DNA from: Desulfobacteraceae bacterium
Lineage (GTDB): Bacteria; Desulfobacterota; Desulfobacteria; Desulfobacterales; Desulfosarcinaceae
Length of the DNA: 7,109 bases
Assembly (NCBI GenBank): GCA_027025615.1
Contig: JALVQM010000058.1
Coordinates: forward strand, 1-7,109
Reading direction: 5' to 3'
The position numbers and the translations under genes were made by a program. Position 1 is the first letter of the stretch; each line of letters starts with the position of its first letter. Under the pieces are notes generated by a model. The model was given only the letters and a program-made list of their open reading frames with translations, searched no databases and was not told the origin of the DNA. This document shows, piece after piece, positions 1 to 6,118 of the stretch.

Positions 1-1
1 C

Positions 2-1066
2 ATGGCAGCCGTGGTCTCAGGTTGCCAGCAGTTTGATCCCAAGGTAAATATTGCGGCTGTAGTGCTCAATCGGGTCGCCGGTCCAAGACACCGGAAAATC
101 CTGACCGACAGCATAGAAAAATTTTGCAGGATTCCTGTTGTCGGTGCAGTCCCCAAGCTACGGGCCGGTAAAGGTTTCCCGGAACGCCATATGGGACTGG
201 TACCAACACCTGAACATAGCTGGGCCAGGCAGGCTGTTGATCAAGTATCCAGGATTGCCGAACGTTACCTGGATCTTGATAAAATCGAAGCCCTTGCGCT
301 GGGAAATAAAGATCCATCAATACAGGCAACAGGCGATCCGGTGAAAGCGGATCCAGATTTGCCCCTGGCCAAGACCTGCCCTGGACACTGGGCCCAAACC
401 GAGCCTGTCTGCCGTATTGGTGTTCTCTGTGACTCGGCCTTTCAATTTTACTACCCTGAAAACCTTGAAGCTCTTGAATGTGCAGGAGCTCGTCTGGTTT
501 TTACAAGCCCGTTGACAGATAAAACTTTGCCCGATGTTGATGGACTGTATATCGGGGGAGGGTTCCCGGAAACCCATGCAGAAGCACTTTCAGCCAACCG
601 GGGATATAACAGACGCATTAAAGAATTGGCCGAAGCCGGCTTTCCGATCTATGCTGAATGTGGTGGTTTGATGTACCTGGGACAGGCATTGGTCCTTGAA
701 AACAACACCTATCCCATGACGGATGTTTTACCCATAGTGTTCGGGTTTTCAAAACGCCCCCAGGGCCATGGTTACACGGTTGTCAAAGTTGAAAACGACA
801 ATCCCTACTTTGAAAAAGGCACCCTGCTGAAAGGTCACGAATTTCACTACTCAAACATAAAGCAATGGAGCGGCAACCCTGATGACCTAGTATTCAGCAT
901 GCAACGGGGGCATGGCATAATCAACGGCAAAGATGGCCTGTGTCATAAGAACGTTCTTGCCACCTATACCCATATCCACGCTCTCGGCTGTCCCCAGTGG
1001 GCCCCAGCCCTGATCAAAGCAGCCTTGAAATTCAAATCTTCATCTTCAAAAACAATTGCAGAATAG
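2..1066 (+). CDS. cbiA: Cobyrinate a,c-diamide synthase (CbiA/CobB family), 5'-truncated by the window edge
   Basis: The enzyme uses ATP and glutamine to amidate the a and c side chains of cobyrinate in cobalamin synthesis, in the cytoplasm. About 354 residues are visible; the family usually has about 450, so the N-terminal P-loop part of the ATPase domain lies left of the window. The ATG at position 2 is probably internal, because the segment around it (AAVVSG, FDPKVNIAAVVLNRV) matches mid-domain family sequence. Counting from that ATG, residues 1-95 finish the synthetase domain and about 137-340 form the class I glutamine amidotransferase domain. The latter shows the DSAFQFYYPENLE motif (144-156), GGGFPE (185-190), the nucleophile Cys220 in AECGGLMYL, and the catalytic His in THIHAL (324/326). 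A divergent linker lies at about 96-136. The gene converges with the cytochrome gene across a shared terminator. Related amidases acting on other tetrapyrroles (CfbB) are less likely outside methanogens. Confidence 0.93.
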   Translation: MAAVVSGCQQFDPKVNIAAVVLNRVAGPRHRKILTDSIEKFCRIPVVGAVPKLRAGKGFPERHMGLVPTPEHSWARQAVDQVSRIAERYLDLDKIEALALGNKDPSIQATGDPVKADPDLPLAKTCPGHWAQTEPVCRIGVLCDSAFQFYYPENLEALECAGARLVFTSPLTDKTLPDVDGLYIGGGFPETHAEALSANRGYNRRIKELAEAGFPIYAECGGLMYLGQALVLENNTYPMTDVLPIVFGFSKRPQGHGYTVVKVENDNPYFEKGTLLKGHEFHYSNIKQWSGNPDDLVFSMQRGHGIINGKDGLCHKNVLATYTHIHALGCPQWAPALIKAALKFKSSSSKTIAE

Positions 1067-1119
1067 CACCGGGCAGTATCGTTCAGATCCAAATCCACCG
1101 GGCATGGTTGCCTTGCAAA

Positions 1120-1158
1120 GCAAAGGTCCGGGGAAACTGAAGTTTCCCCGGACCTTGC
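1120..1158. terminator. Strong hairpin, likely bidirectional terminator between convergent genes
   Basis: Bases 1123-1138 (AAGGTCCGGGGAAACT) are the exact reverse complement of 1141-1156. This gives a 15-bp stem closing on a TGAA loop, or formally 16 bp. A further G-C/C-G pair (1120-1121 with 1157-1158) extends it past one bulged A. It lies 54 nt after the cbiA stop on the + strand and 28 nt beyond the cytochrome stop on the - strand. The + strand downstream is T-rich (TTGTATCATAATTTTATT) and the - strand exit reads TTTGCTTTGC, so neither tail is a perfect U-run. Stem length and the convergent position make termination the best explanation, probably in both directions. Confidence 0.85.
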
Positions 1159-1185
1159 TTGTATCATAATTTTATTGAATCTTTT

Positions 1186-1638
1186 TTACTTTTTTTTCTT
1201 CTTTGGATGACAGGCGGAACATTTCTGCGGTGCTGCCTTGGTCTTGTTTTTCTTGTTGTAAGCCTTGTGGCAACCAATACAGTTTTTGTGCAGGGCATTG
1301 GCATGGTAGGCCAGTTTTTCTTTTTTGGATTTCCCTTTGGCCTTTTTACCTTTCAGCTCACCCGGTTTGTTATGACAATCAAAGCATTTTTTAACCGTAT
1401 CTCCTTCTTTCAAATCGTTTCTTGGCTTGCCCTGATCATCATGGTGACATTCTCCACAAGCAACTTTGTGCTCTTCCACATGCTTTTTGTGGGTAAACTG
1501 GACAACTCCTTTTTTAAGCTTGTATGGAGAATAGACCTTGACGACATCAGGCATGCCGGCCGCCATAGAAGTGGCGGCAATGAAGGCGACGGCACAGCCA
1601 ACAACCAGCAACATCAAGAGTAGATTCCTGTTTTTCAT
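1186..1638 (-). CDS. Periplasmic tetraheme cytochrome c, class III (cytochrome c3 type), lysine-rich
   Basis: This is a small secreted multiheme electron carrier; family members shuttle electrons between periplasmic hydrogenases or formate dehydrogenases and membrane redox complexes. The 150-residue product starts with a Sec signal peptide: KNR, a hydrophobic core at about 6-20, and probable cleavage near SMA-AG at 26-28. Four heme motifs follow, all CXXCH: CGECH 61-65, CFDCH 85-89, CIGCH 120-124 and CSACH 140-144. The FTHKKH segment (His50, His53), His66 directly after the first motif, and His112 or His117 can supply the four distal ligands for bis-His hemes, as in cytochrome c3. By my count 33 of 150 residues are Lys, including a nine-Lys stretch at 91-108 and a terminal five-Lys tail. 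An AAGGAGGTG ribosome site at 1649-1657 and a separate promoter support this start. The closest physiological type (TpI-c3 or another) cannot be decided by eye. Confidence 0.93.
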   Translation of the reverse strand: MKNRNLLLMLLVVGCAVAFIAATSMAAGMPDVVKVYSPYKLKKGVVQFTHKKHVEEHKVACGECHHDDQGKPRNDLKEGDTVKKCFDCHNKPGELKGKKAKGKSKKEKLAYHANALHKNCIGCHKAYNKKNKTKAAPQKCSACHPKKKKK

Positions 1639-1648
1639 AAAACCGATT

Positions 1649-1657
1649 CACCTCCTT
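1649..1657 (-). promoter_or_regulatory. Strong Shine-Dalgarno site of the cytochrome gene
   Basis: The - strand reads AAGGAGGTG, near-complete complementarity to the 16S rRNA 3' end, followed by 10 nt to the ATG at 1638. It is the strongest ribosome site in the window, suggests high translation of the cytochrome, and fixes the start. Confidence 0.85.
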
Positions 1658-1685
1658 GTCTTAAGTTTTAGCCATAACCCGCTAT

Positions 1686-1714
1686 TTTCTACCAAGTGCA
1701 AAAACAGGTGTCAA
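1686..1714 (-). promoter_or_regulatory. Candidate sigma70-type promoter of the cytochrome gene
   Basis: On the - strand a perfect -35 box TTGACA (1709-1714) is followed by exactly 17 bp and a -10-like TAGAAA (1686-1691, four of six matches to TATAAT). It begins 3 bp past the phosphatase stop codon and would give a 5' leader of roughly 40 nt carrying the strong ribosome site. This suggests the cytochrome is transcribed on its own rather than only by read-through. No operator-like repeat is evident. Confidence 0.65.
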
Positions 1715-1717
1715 TGC

Positions 1718-2170
1718 TTATGATTCCAACTTCTTGCGATATTTCTTCAGCATTTTCCACTGGCCGTAACAACTAGGCCAGGCCCGGGCACCGCTTTTTC
1801 TCAAAAGTTTTTCACCTTTTTTTAAAGGGACACCCTTACGCAACAGGTAGGCCAAAAGAAACGTCCCTGTCCTGCCGATGCCGAAACGGCAATGCACCAA
1901 GACGCGCCGGCCCCGGGCTTGCTGATTTTCTACCCAATCCAAAGCCTGCTCCAGGGATTCCATCTCAGGTGCGCATTCATCCACGATCGGAAGATAATAA
2001 ACTTCAAAGCCGGCCTTGTCTTCAATGTCGTGCAAATCACAATACTCTGCGCAGAGATTCACTATGGCTCCAATTCCCTTGGCCTGAATAAGTTGCAGGT
2101 CATCATAGGACATGGGTGCATGGCCTGCAGCCAACATATCGGTAATCCATGAAATACTGTATTCGTTCAT
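1718..2170 (-). CDS. Small dual-specificity/tyrosine-type protein phosphatase (Cys-based)
   Basis: This is a single-domain, 150-residue phosphatase of the PTP/DSP superfamily, without a signal peptide or membrane segment, so presumably cytoplasmic. The signature loop HCRFGIGRTGT (93-103) gives the nucleophile Cys94 and phosphate-binding Arg100 of the HCX5R motif, followed by Thr101. Asp64, or Glu65, in PIVDECAPEM is placed like the general acid of the D-loop. The N-terminal ISWITDMLAAGHAP segment and the IGAIVNL strand match the usual DSP fold opening. The C-terminus is strongly basic (KKGEKLLRK, KKYRKK). The substrate cannot be inferred from sequence; Ser/Thr/Tyr-P proteins, phosphoinositides and small phospho-metabolites are all known for the superfamily. 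The gene lies 88 nt after the PEP-synthase-like gene on the same strand, with only a weak AAAGG-type ribosome site and no clear promoter, so read-through transcription is plausible. Confidence 0.88.
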   Translation of the reverse strand: MNEYSISWITDMLAAGHAPMSYDDLQLIQAKGIGAIVNLCAEYCDLHDIEDKAGFEVYYLPIVDECAPEMESLEQALDWVENQQARGRRVLVHCRFGIGRTGTFLLAYLLRKGVPLKKGEKLLRKSGARAWPSCYGQWKMLKKYRKKLES

Positions 2171-2195
2171 GACGCCTTTCGCCTAACTTGGTTAA

Positions 2196-2233
2196 AAACA
2201 ACCAGACCTTGTTCAGCAGGCAGTGGGTTGTTT
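2196..2233 (-). terminator. Inverted repeat, possible weak terminator or attenuator
   Basis: AAACAACC at 2196-2203 pairs with GGTTGTTT at 2226-2233 (8 bp, 22-nt loop). On the - strand the right arm runs into GGTTGTTTTTAACC, giving a short U-run at the stem base, 25 nt past the stop of the phosphotransferase gene and about 25 nt before the phosphatase start. The stem is A/T-rich and the loop large, so termination would be partial at best. It may tune read-through into the phosphatase gene. Confidence 0.35.
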
Positions 2234-2258
2234 CTGATTATCTGGCGGCAATCCGTAA

Positions 2259-4754
2259 CTAATTGCTCGAAGAAAAATCATAGCGTCCCTTTAAAAAATC
2301 ATCAACCAAGCCTGGGAGGTCACTTTTATTTTTCAAATACATGTCCATCAGGCGGGTAGCGCCCAGCAAGCGACCCAGAAAATCCAAGGCTTTGTCCTGT
2401 TTTTCAGCAGACATGTCATTTGCCTGGGCATCGACCATATCACCTGTACGCTTGACCTCAAAGCCAAACTTGAGCAACACCTGCTCCAGGAATTGTGCTC
2501 GCAACATCCTTTTTTCCATCTCGGCTCCACCGCCGGCAAAACGAAAAAGAACGTGATTTTTGCCTTCTTCCCTGGAACGCATAGCGTCCACGACCACAAA
2601 ATGGTATCCAAACGTGAAATTCAGTTTGGTATAATTCCGGGCAACCATGGCGTGACTGGCAAACATGGCTGCATCAGCAGATACAATTCCGCCACCCATA
2701 ACAATTTTGTCATGGGAGGACCAATCAAAGTGCACACCATATTTCCACTTAATTCCAGGGTGAGACAAGCCCTTGAATAGAGCAAGCAGGGGCTTGCTCT
2801 TAACGTCATCCAGGGAAATAATCTTCTTCCCGGAGGCTGTGGCAGCCAAACCACCTCCCAAATCAACCACCAGGATTTGCAAGGGTATACCGGTCCTTAG
2901 GGTTTTTGAACCCTGAATTTTAAAAATTCTCCTCTGGTGCTGGGAAAAAATTTCGTCCACCGCTTTCTCGTGGGCAAAGCGAATTATATCATGCATGGAT
3001 CTGCAGCCTTCCGGTTGAAAATCAGCAGAACCGGGATCATTGAGACTCAGGGGAGATATGAACTCCAGGATAAAAGCCAGTCTTCTCATGAAAGGATTAT
3101 CGCTTTGATAATTCCACTGGGCACAGGAACTTTCAAGCATGGTATCAACTTTGCCGTCAAAGACCTTCCCCTCGTCGGCATTGACGGTAACAATTTTACC
3201 ATCAGTAAGAATTGACGTGGCACCTCTGGCCTGCACAACCAGGGGTATTCCAAACTCCCTGGCAACCGAAGCCAGATGTCCGGCCTGACTGCCTTGCTCT
3301 GCTACAATGGCCTTAACACGATGAATATACGTGACATACCGGGGTGAAGCGTTGCTTACCACAAGGATCGATCCCAGGGGTACTTCAGCCAAGGAACGGC
3401 CGGGTAACATTCGAAAAACAGGCCCGGCGGTTATGCCCAGCGAAGCCGCAATCCCACCTTCCAGCAGGATACTGTTGGGAACATCTTCGAATTCACATTG
3501 CCGGCGTTCAAGGCCTTGATTAACGGAATTCTGCAATGGCCTGGTTTGCAGAAGAAACAGCCTGCCACTCTGATCACTGGCCCACTCTATGTCCTGTGGA
3601 GATCCGAACCTGGCTTGAAGCTGCAGGGCCCACCTTGCAAGTTGCCGGCACGTGGCTTCATCAAGCAGGGATCCTGAAGAAAAATCAACTCCAGCCGTCC
3701 CGCTTTGTTCCAGTTGGGCACGGTTCAGGCTAACTTTCTCAGCTGAAGCACTGCCGTCTACCAATTTTTCTCCCAGTCCGGCAACGGCGTAAATCGACAT
3801 CTGTTCCGAATCCTCTCCTGAAACCCCGGCACCGTACACAACCCCGGCCTTTTGAGCATCAACCATGGCCATAACTATCGCCGCCATGGGTGTTTCGCTG
3901 TCTGCATATCCCTGTTTAATTCTGTATACCAGCGCTTCGGGACTATATCTGCTGGCTACTATTTCAAGATAAGCTTCCCAGGCATTCTGCGGCTTTACGT
4001 TAAGAATTGAGCTATATTGTCCGGCAAAAGATACGTTACTGTCTTCGCCAACGGCACTGCTTCTTACAGCCAGGAGTAAATTTGATCCAAGCCTGTTTTC
4101 CAAAACACCCAATTGGGTCTCGACCTGATTTTTCACCTCCGTTGGGATTTTAGCCTGCCTGATAAGTTCCATCAGTCTTTGAGATACCCGCTGAACAGAA
4201 CGTGTATCTTCAATATCCAACTCGTTCAGCCGGCGATCGATCTCTGCCTGCAAAGCGTTAGCCTCGAATAAAGCACCCATGGCCCCGGTTGAAACAACAA
4301 ATCCTGGCGGTACAGGCAATCCCATAGCAACCATGTCAGCCAGATTGACCGCCTTTCCTCCCCACAAGGCCATTTTTTTGCTGTCGATTTCCGTCAGGGC
4401 GCCTGCATAAGGTGGACCATTTGGAAGTGCTGGAGTATCAAGAAAATATCTTGTGTAGCTGTCAAATTTTTTGAAATAATTCTGTAGAGCTGCATATTTA
4501 ACAGGCTTCAGCCTGCTGAGTGCCTCAACAATCCTGCCCACACTTTCGGCCAACAACTGATAATTGTGATTAATCTGGGTCAGATCGACCGCTAGCTGCC
4601 GGTGATATATCTCTTCCAGACGGGCCATATGCCTATGGGCCTGCCGGTCTGCCTCTAATAGTTCTTTGAATGCCTCGAATTTTTCCTTTAAAACTGCCTG
4701 AGGAGCTGCAATTTCTAAAACCAGGCGTTTTAAAAAAGCGTTCATTTGCCCCAT
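2259..4754 (-). CDS. PEP-synthase-like dikinase/phosphotransferase with a non-standard C-terminal domain
   Basis: This 831-residue cytoplasmic protein is related to PEP synthase and rifampin phosphotransferase. Residues 1-122 are a charged helical region with no recognised domain. About 131-410 form the ATP-grasp PEP/pyruvate-binding domain: WGGKAVNLADM, GLPVPPGF, AVRSSAVGEDSNVSFAGQY (229-247), DIEWASD and the closing LLQTRP (401-406). About 455-530 form the swivelling phosphohistidine domain, with GHLASVAREFGIP placing the phospho-acceptor at His493. Residues about 537-831 do not show the TIM-barrel motifs of PEP synthase; instead they contain ILVVDLGGGLAA, FGYHFVVVDAMRS, LFRFAGGGAEMEKR and TGDMVDA. 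Expected chemistry is ATP to phosphohistidine to an unknown acceptor. The ATG at 4754 is chosen because AGGAG lies 5 nt upstream; an in-frame TTG at 4778 adds eight residues but has no such site. It lies downstream of tatC with a possible promoter of its own. Calling it plain pyruvate, water dikinase (ppsA) would overstate the evidence. Confidence 0.85.
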   Translation of the reverse strand: MGQMNAFLKRLVLEIAAPQAVLKEKFEAFKELLEADRQAHRHMARLEEIYHRQLAVDLTQINHNYQLLAESVGRIVEALSRLKPVKYAALQNYFKKFDSYTRYFLDTPALPNGPPYAGALTEIDSKKMALWGGKAVNLADMVAMGLPVPPGFVVSTGAMGALFEANALQAEIDRRLNELDIEDTRSVQRVSQRLMELIRQAKIPTEVKNQVETQLGVLENRLGSNLLLAVRSSAVGEDSNVSFAGQYSSILNVKPQNAWEAYLEIVASRYSPEALVYRIKQGYADSETPMAAIVMAMVDAQKAGVVYGAGVSGEDSEQMSIYAVAGLGEKLVDGSASAEKVSLNRAQLEQSGTAGVDFSSGSLLDEATCRQLARWALQLQARFGSPQDIEWASDQSGRLFLLQTRPLQNSVNQGLERRQCEFEDVPNSILLEGGIAASLGITAGPVFRMLPGRSLAEVPLGSILVVSNASPRYVTYIHRVKAIVAEQGSQAGHLASVAREFGIPLVVQARGATSILTDGKIVTVNADEGKVFDGKVDTMLESSCAQWNYQSDNPFMRRLAFILEFISPLSLNDPGSADFQPEGCRSMHDIIRFAHEKAVDEIFSQHQRRIFKIQGSKTLRTGIPLQILVVDLGGGLAATASGKKIISLDDVKSKPLLALFKGLSHPGIKWKYGVHFDWSSHDKIVMGGGIVSADAAMFASHAMVARNYTKLNFTFGYHFVVVDAMRSREEGKNHVLFRFAGGGAEMEKRMLRAQFLEQVLLKFGFEVKRTGDMVDAQANDMSAEKQDKALDFLGRLLGATRLMDMYLKNKSDLPGLVDDFLKGRYDFSSSN

Positions 4755-4759
4755 GGTTA

Positions 4760-4764
4760 CTCCT
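4760..4764 (-). promoter_or_regulatory. Shine-Dalgarno site that decides the start of the PEP-synthase-like gene
   Basis: The - strand reads AGGAG, then TAACC, then ATG at 4754: a canonical site with 5-nt spacing. The upstream in-frame TTG at 4778 would place this sequence inside the coding region and lacks a comparable site of its own, so the shorter protein is preferred. Confidence 0.75.
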
Positions 4765-4802
4765 TCCTGTATCAGCAATTCATTATGTCTGGATGTTACC
4801 CA

Positions 4803-4831
4803 AACATAAGCAGGTTGGAGACACTTGGCAA
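4803..4831 (-). promoter_or_regulatory. Candidate promoter of the PEP-synthase-like gene
   Basis: On the - strand TTGCCA (4826-4831, five of six matches to TTGACA) is followed by 17 bp and TATGTT (4803-4808, four of six to TATAAT), within the 96-nt gap between the tatC stop and the gene start. It would give a leader of roughly 40 nt. The boxes are weaker than those before tatB and the cytochrome, so co-transcription from the tat promoter remains possible. Confidence 0.4.
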
Positions 4832-4850
4832 AAAAACAGGGGTTGTTAAG

Positions 4851-5612
4851 CTAGTCGGATTCAGGAGTTTCAGCTGCTGTTTTCCGGTCTGCCCTGGGAC
4901 GACCGAAAATTCTGGCACCAATAATGCTGACTTCGTAAAGCAGCATCAGGGGCAGGGCCATCATTATTTGGGTTACCACGTCCGGAGGGGTTAAAATAGC
5001 AGCACCGGCAAAGAAAATCAGAACGGCATATTTCCGGTTCTTCTTTAAAAATTTAACTGTTACAAGCCCAAGTCGGGCCAGGAAGGTGATTACCAGCGGA
5101 AGCTCAAAAACCAGGCCGAAAGCCAGCAGCAATTTCGACGAAAAACCAAGATATTCTTTCATGGATGGCATCGGGCGAATGTTCTCAGTGGCAAAACCGA
5201 GAAAAAATTTGAAGCCCCATGGAAAAACGATAAAATATCCGAACAATGCCCCACCTACAAAAAACAGAGTCGAAAGCAGAACTATGGGCAGCAATAATTT
5301 TTTTTCCTTGTCGTAAAGGCCGGGTGCCACAAACATCCAGAACTGGTAAATGATCACCGGTGAGGCCAATATCAAACCGGCAAGAAAAGACACTTTTAAA
5401 AAAGTGAAAAAAGCTTCAGGCAAGCCAGTGTAAATCAGAGTCTGTCCCGGGTCCATGACTTTTACAAGGGGGCCTACCAGAATACCGAAAAGCTTCTCTT
5501 TAAAACCATAAGACAATACGAAGCCGATCGCCACAGCTATAAAGCACACGATCAGGCGTTTGCGTAGTTCCTCCAGATGGGCCGTAAACGGCATTTTTTC
5601 TTCTTCGCTCAT
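4851..5612 (-). CDS. tatC: Twin-arginine translocase subunit TatC
   Basis: TatC is the polytopic inner-membrane core of the Tat system; with TatB it recognises twin-arginine signal peptides and exports folded proteins. The 253-residue product shows the family N-terminus (HLEELRKRL) and six hydrophobic segments, at about 21-37, 72-95, 108-130, 158-178, 195-209 and 214-233. Residues known to matter in E. coli TatC fall at the same numbers when the ATG at 5612 is used: Glu15, Arg17, Phe94 (in FWMFVAPGLY), Glu103, Glu170 (VFELP) and Asp211 (TPPDVV). This agreement is the main reason for preferring ATG 5612 over the in-frame TTG at 5621. The start lies 15 nt after the tatB stop without a clear ribosome site, so coupling to tatB translation is likely. 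The C-terminal tail is short, charged and cytoplasmic. Confidence 0.97.
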   Translation of the reverse strand: MSEEEKMPFTAHLEELRKRLIVCFIAVAIGFVLSYGFKEKLFGILVGPLVKVMDPGQTLIYTGLPEAFFTFLKVSFLAGLILASPVIIYQFWMFVAPGLYDKEKKLLLPIVLLSTLFFVGGALFGYFIVFPWGFKFFLGFATENIRPMPSMKEYLGFSSKLLLAFGLVFELPLVITFLARLGLVTVKFLKKNRKYAVLIFFAGAAILTPPDVVTQIMMALPLMLLYEVSIIGARIFGRPRADRKTAAETPESD

Positions 5613-5627
5613 GGATACCAAACTGCT

Positions 5628-6053
5628 TCAGCTTTCGGAAATATCCGGTTTGTCGTGTTCTGCCACCTGTGTACCGCGTTTGCCCTCCGGATCCGAATCT
5701 GTGCTTTGATCCTTGTCATCGGCTTGATTCATCTGGCTGAATGCCTCCTGCACCTTTCCCAACTTGTCTTCAGGGCCGCTTTGGGATTCTCCTTCCTGTG
5801 GCACAGCATCAACCAGATCAGAACCTGTTTCCACCGTTTCCTTGATATCCTTGCCAAGTTCATCAAGGCTTTGCTTGACATCGCCCAGTCCGGTTTCACG
5901 TTCGATACTTTCCTTGATATCACTGGTGGCCCTCCTGAACTCTCCCAAAGCTCGACCCATGGAACGAGCAAGGTCGGGAAGCTTTTTGGGGCCGATCACG
6001 ATCAGGGCGATGGCCAGGATCATCAACATTTCGGGCATCCCGATACCGAACAT
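5628..6053 (-). CDS. tatB: Twin-arginine translocase subunit TatB (TatA/B family)
   Basis: A single-span inner-membrane protein that partners TatC in the Tat substrate receptor. The 141-residue product has a short periplasmic N-terminus, one transmembrane helix (about 6-21), the hinge IGPKKLPDLAR (20-30), an amphipathic helix to about residue 55 (RSMGRALGEFRRATSDIKESIE), and a long acidic, low-complexity tail (about 90-141). Glu8 and Gly21-Pro22 occupy the same positions as in E. coli TatB. MPEML, the GP hinge and the long tail favour TatB over TatA, though in some lineages one such protein does both jobs. AAGGAG at 6061-6066 with a 7-nt spacer fixes the start. It is the first gene of tatBC and has its own candidate promoter. 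No separate tatA is present in this window. Confidence 0.93.
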   Translation of the reverse strand: MFGIGMPEMLMILAIALIVIGPKKLPDLARSMGRALGEFRRATSDIKESIERETGLGDVKQSLDELGKDIKETVETGSDLVDAVPQEGESQSGPEDKLGKVQEAFSQMNQADDKDQSTDSDPEGKRGTQVAEHDKPDISES

Positions 6054-6060
6054 TGTTTTT

Positions 6061-6066
6061 CTCCTT
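6061..6066 (-). promoter_or_regulatory. Shine-Dalgarno site of tatB
   Basis: AAGGAG on the - strand, 7 nt before the ATG at 6053. It is a canonical site and confirms the tatB start. Confidence 0.75.
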
Positions 6067-6070
6067 GGTG

Positions 6071-6110
6071 TTAAGCCGCCAAAAAATCAGAAAAATCTGC
6101 AAACGGCTAA
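6071..6110 (-). promoter_or_regulatory. Two-tier inverted repeat in the tatB leader
   Basis: AGCCG (6074-6078) pairs with CGGCT (6104-6108), with two further A-T pairs outside a bulge. Nested inside, CAGA (6088-6091) pairs with TCTG (6096-6099) around a 4-nt loop. The structure lies between the candidate tatB promoter and its ribosome site, 7 nt from the latter. It may stabilise the transcript or influence ribosome access. The asymmetric internal loop is A-rich on one strand and T-rich on the other, and it resembles no riboswitch I recognise. Confidence 0.35.
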
Positions 6111-6118
6111 AGTAATAA

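Noticed and set aside
1159..1623. A 154-codon + strand open frame encoding a very hydrophobic, Phe-rich protein
   Set aside because: It is the exact antisense of the cytochrome gene; Lys-rich codons read backwards as Phe/Leu codons, which creates a false membrane protein. The - strand frame has a ribosome site, signal peptide and four heme motifs.
4460..4465. A perfect TTGACA on the - strand inside the PEP-synthase-like gene
   Set aside because: It lies within coding sequence and no -10-like box is found at 16-18 bp, so it is likely chance.
4755..4778. In-frame TTG start at 4778 for the PEP-synthase-like gene (eight extra residues)
   Set aside because: The ATG at 4754 has AGGAG five nt upstream, whereas the TTG has no comparable site.
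5613..5621. In-frame TTG start at 5621 for tatC (three extra residues)
   Set aside because: With the ATG at 5612 the key residues Glu15, Phe94, Glu103, Glu170 and Asp211 fall on the same numbers as in E. coli TatC, and ATG is the more common start. The TTG cannot be fully excluded.
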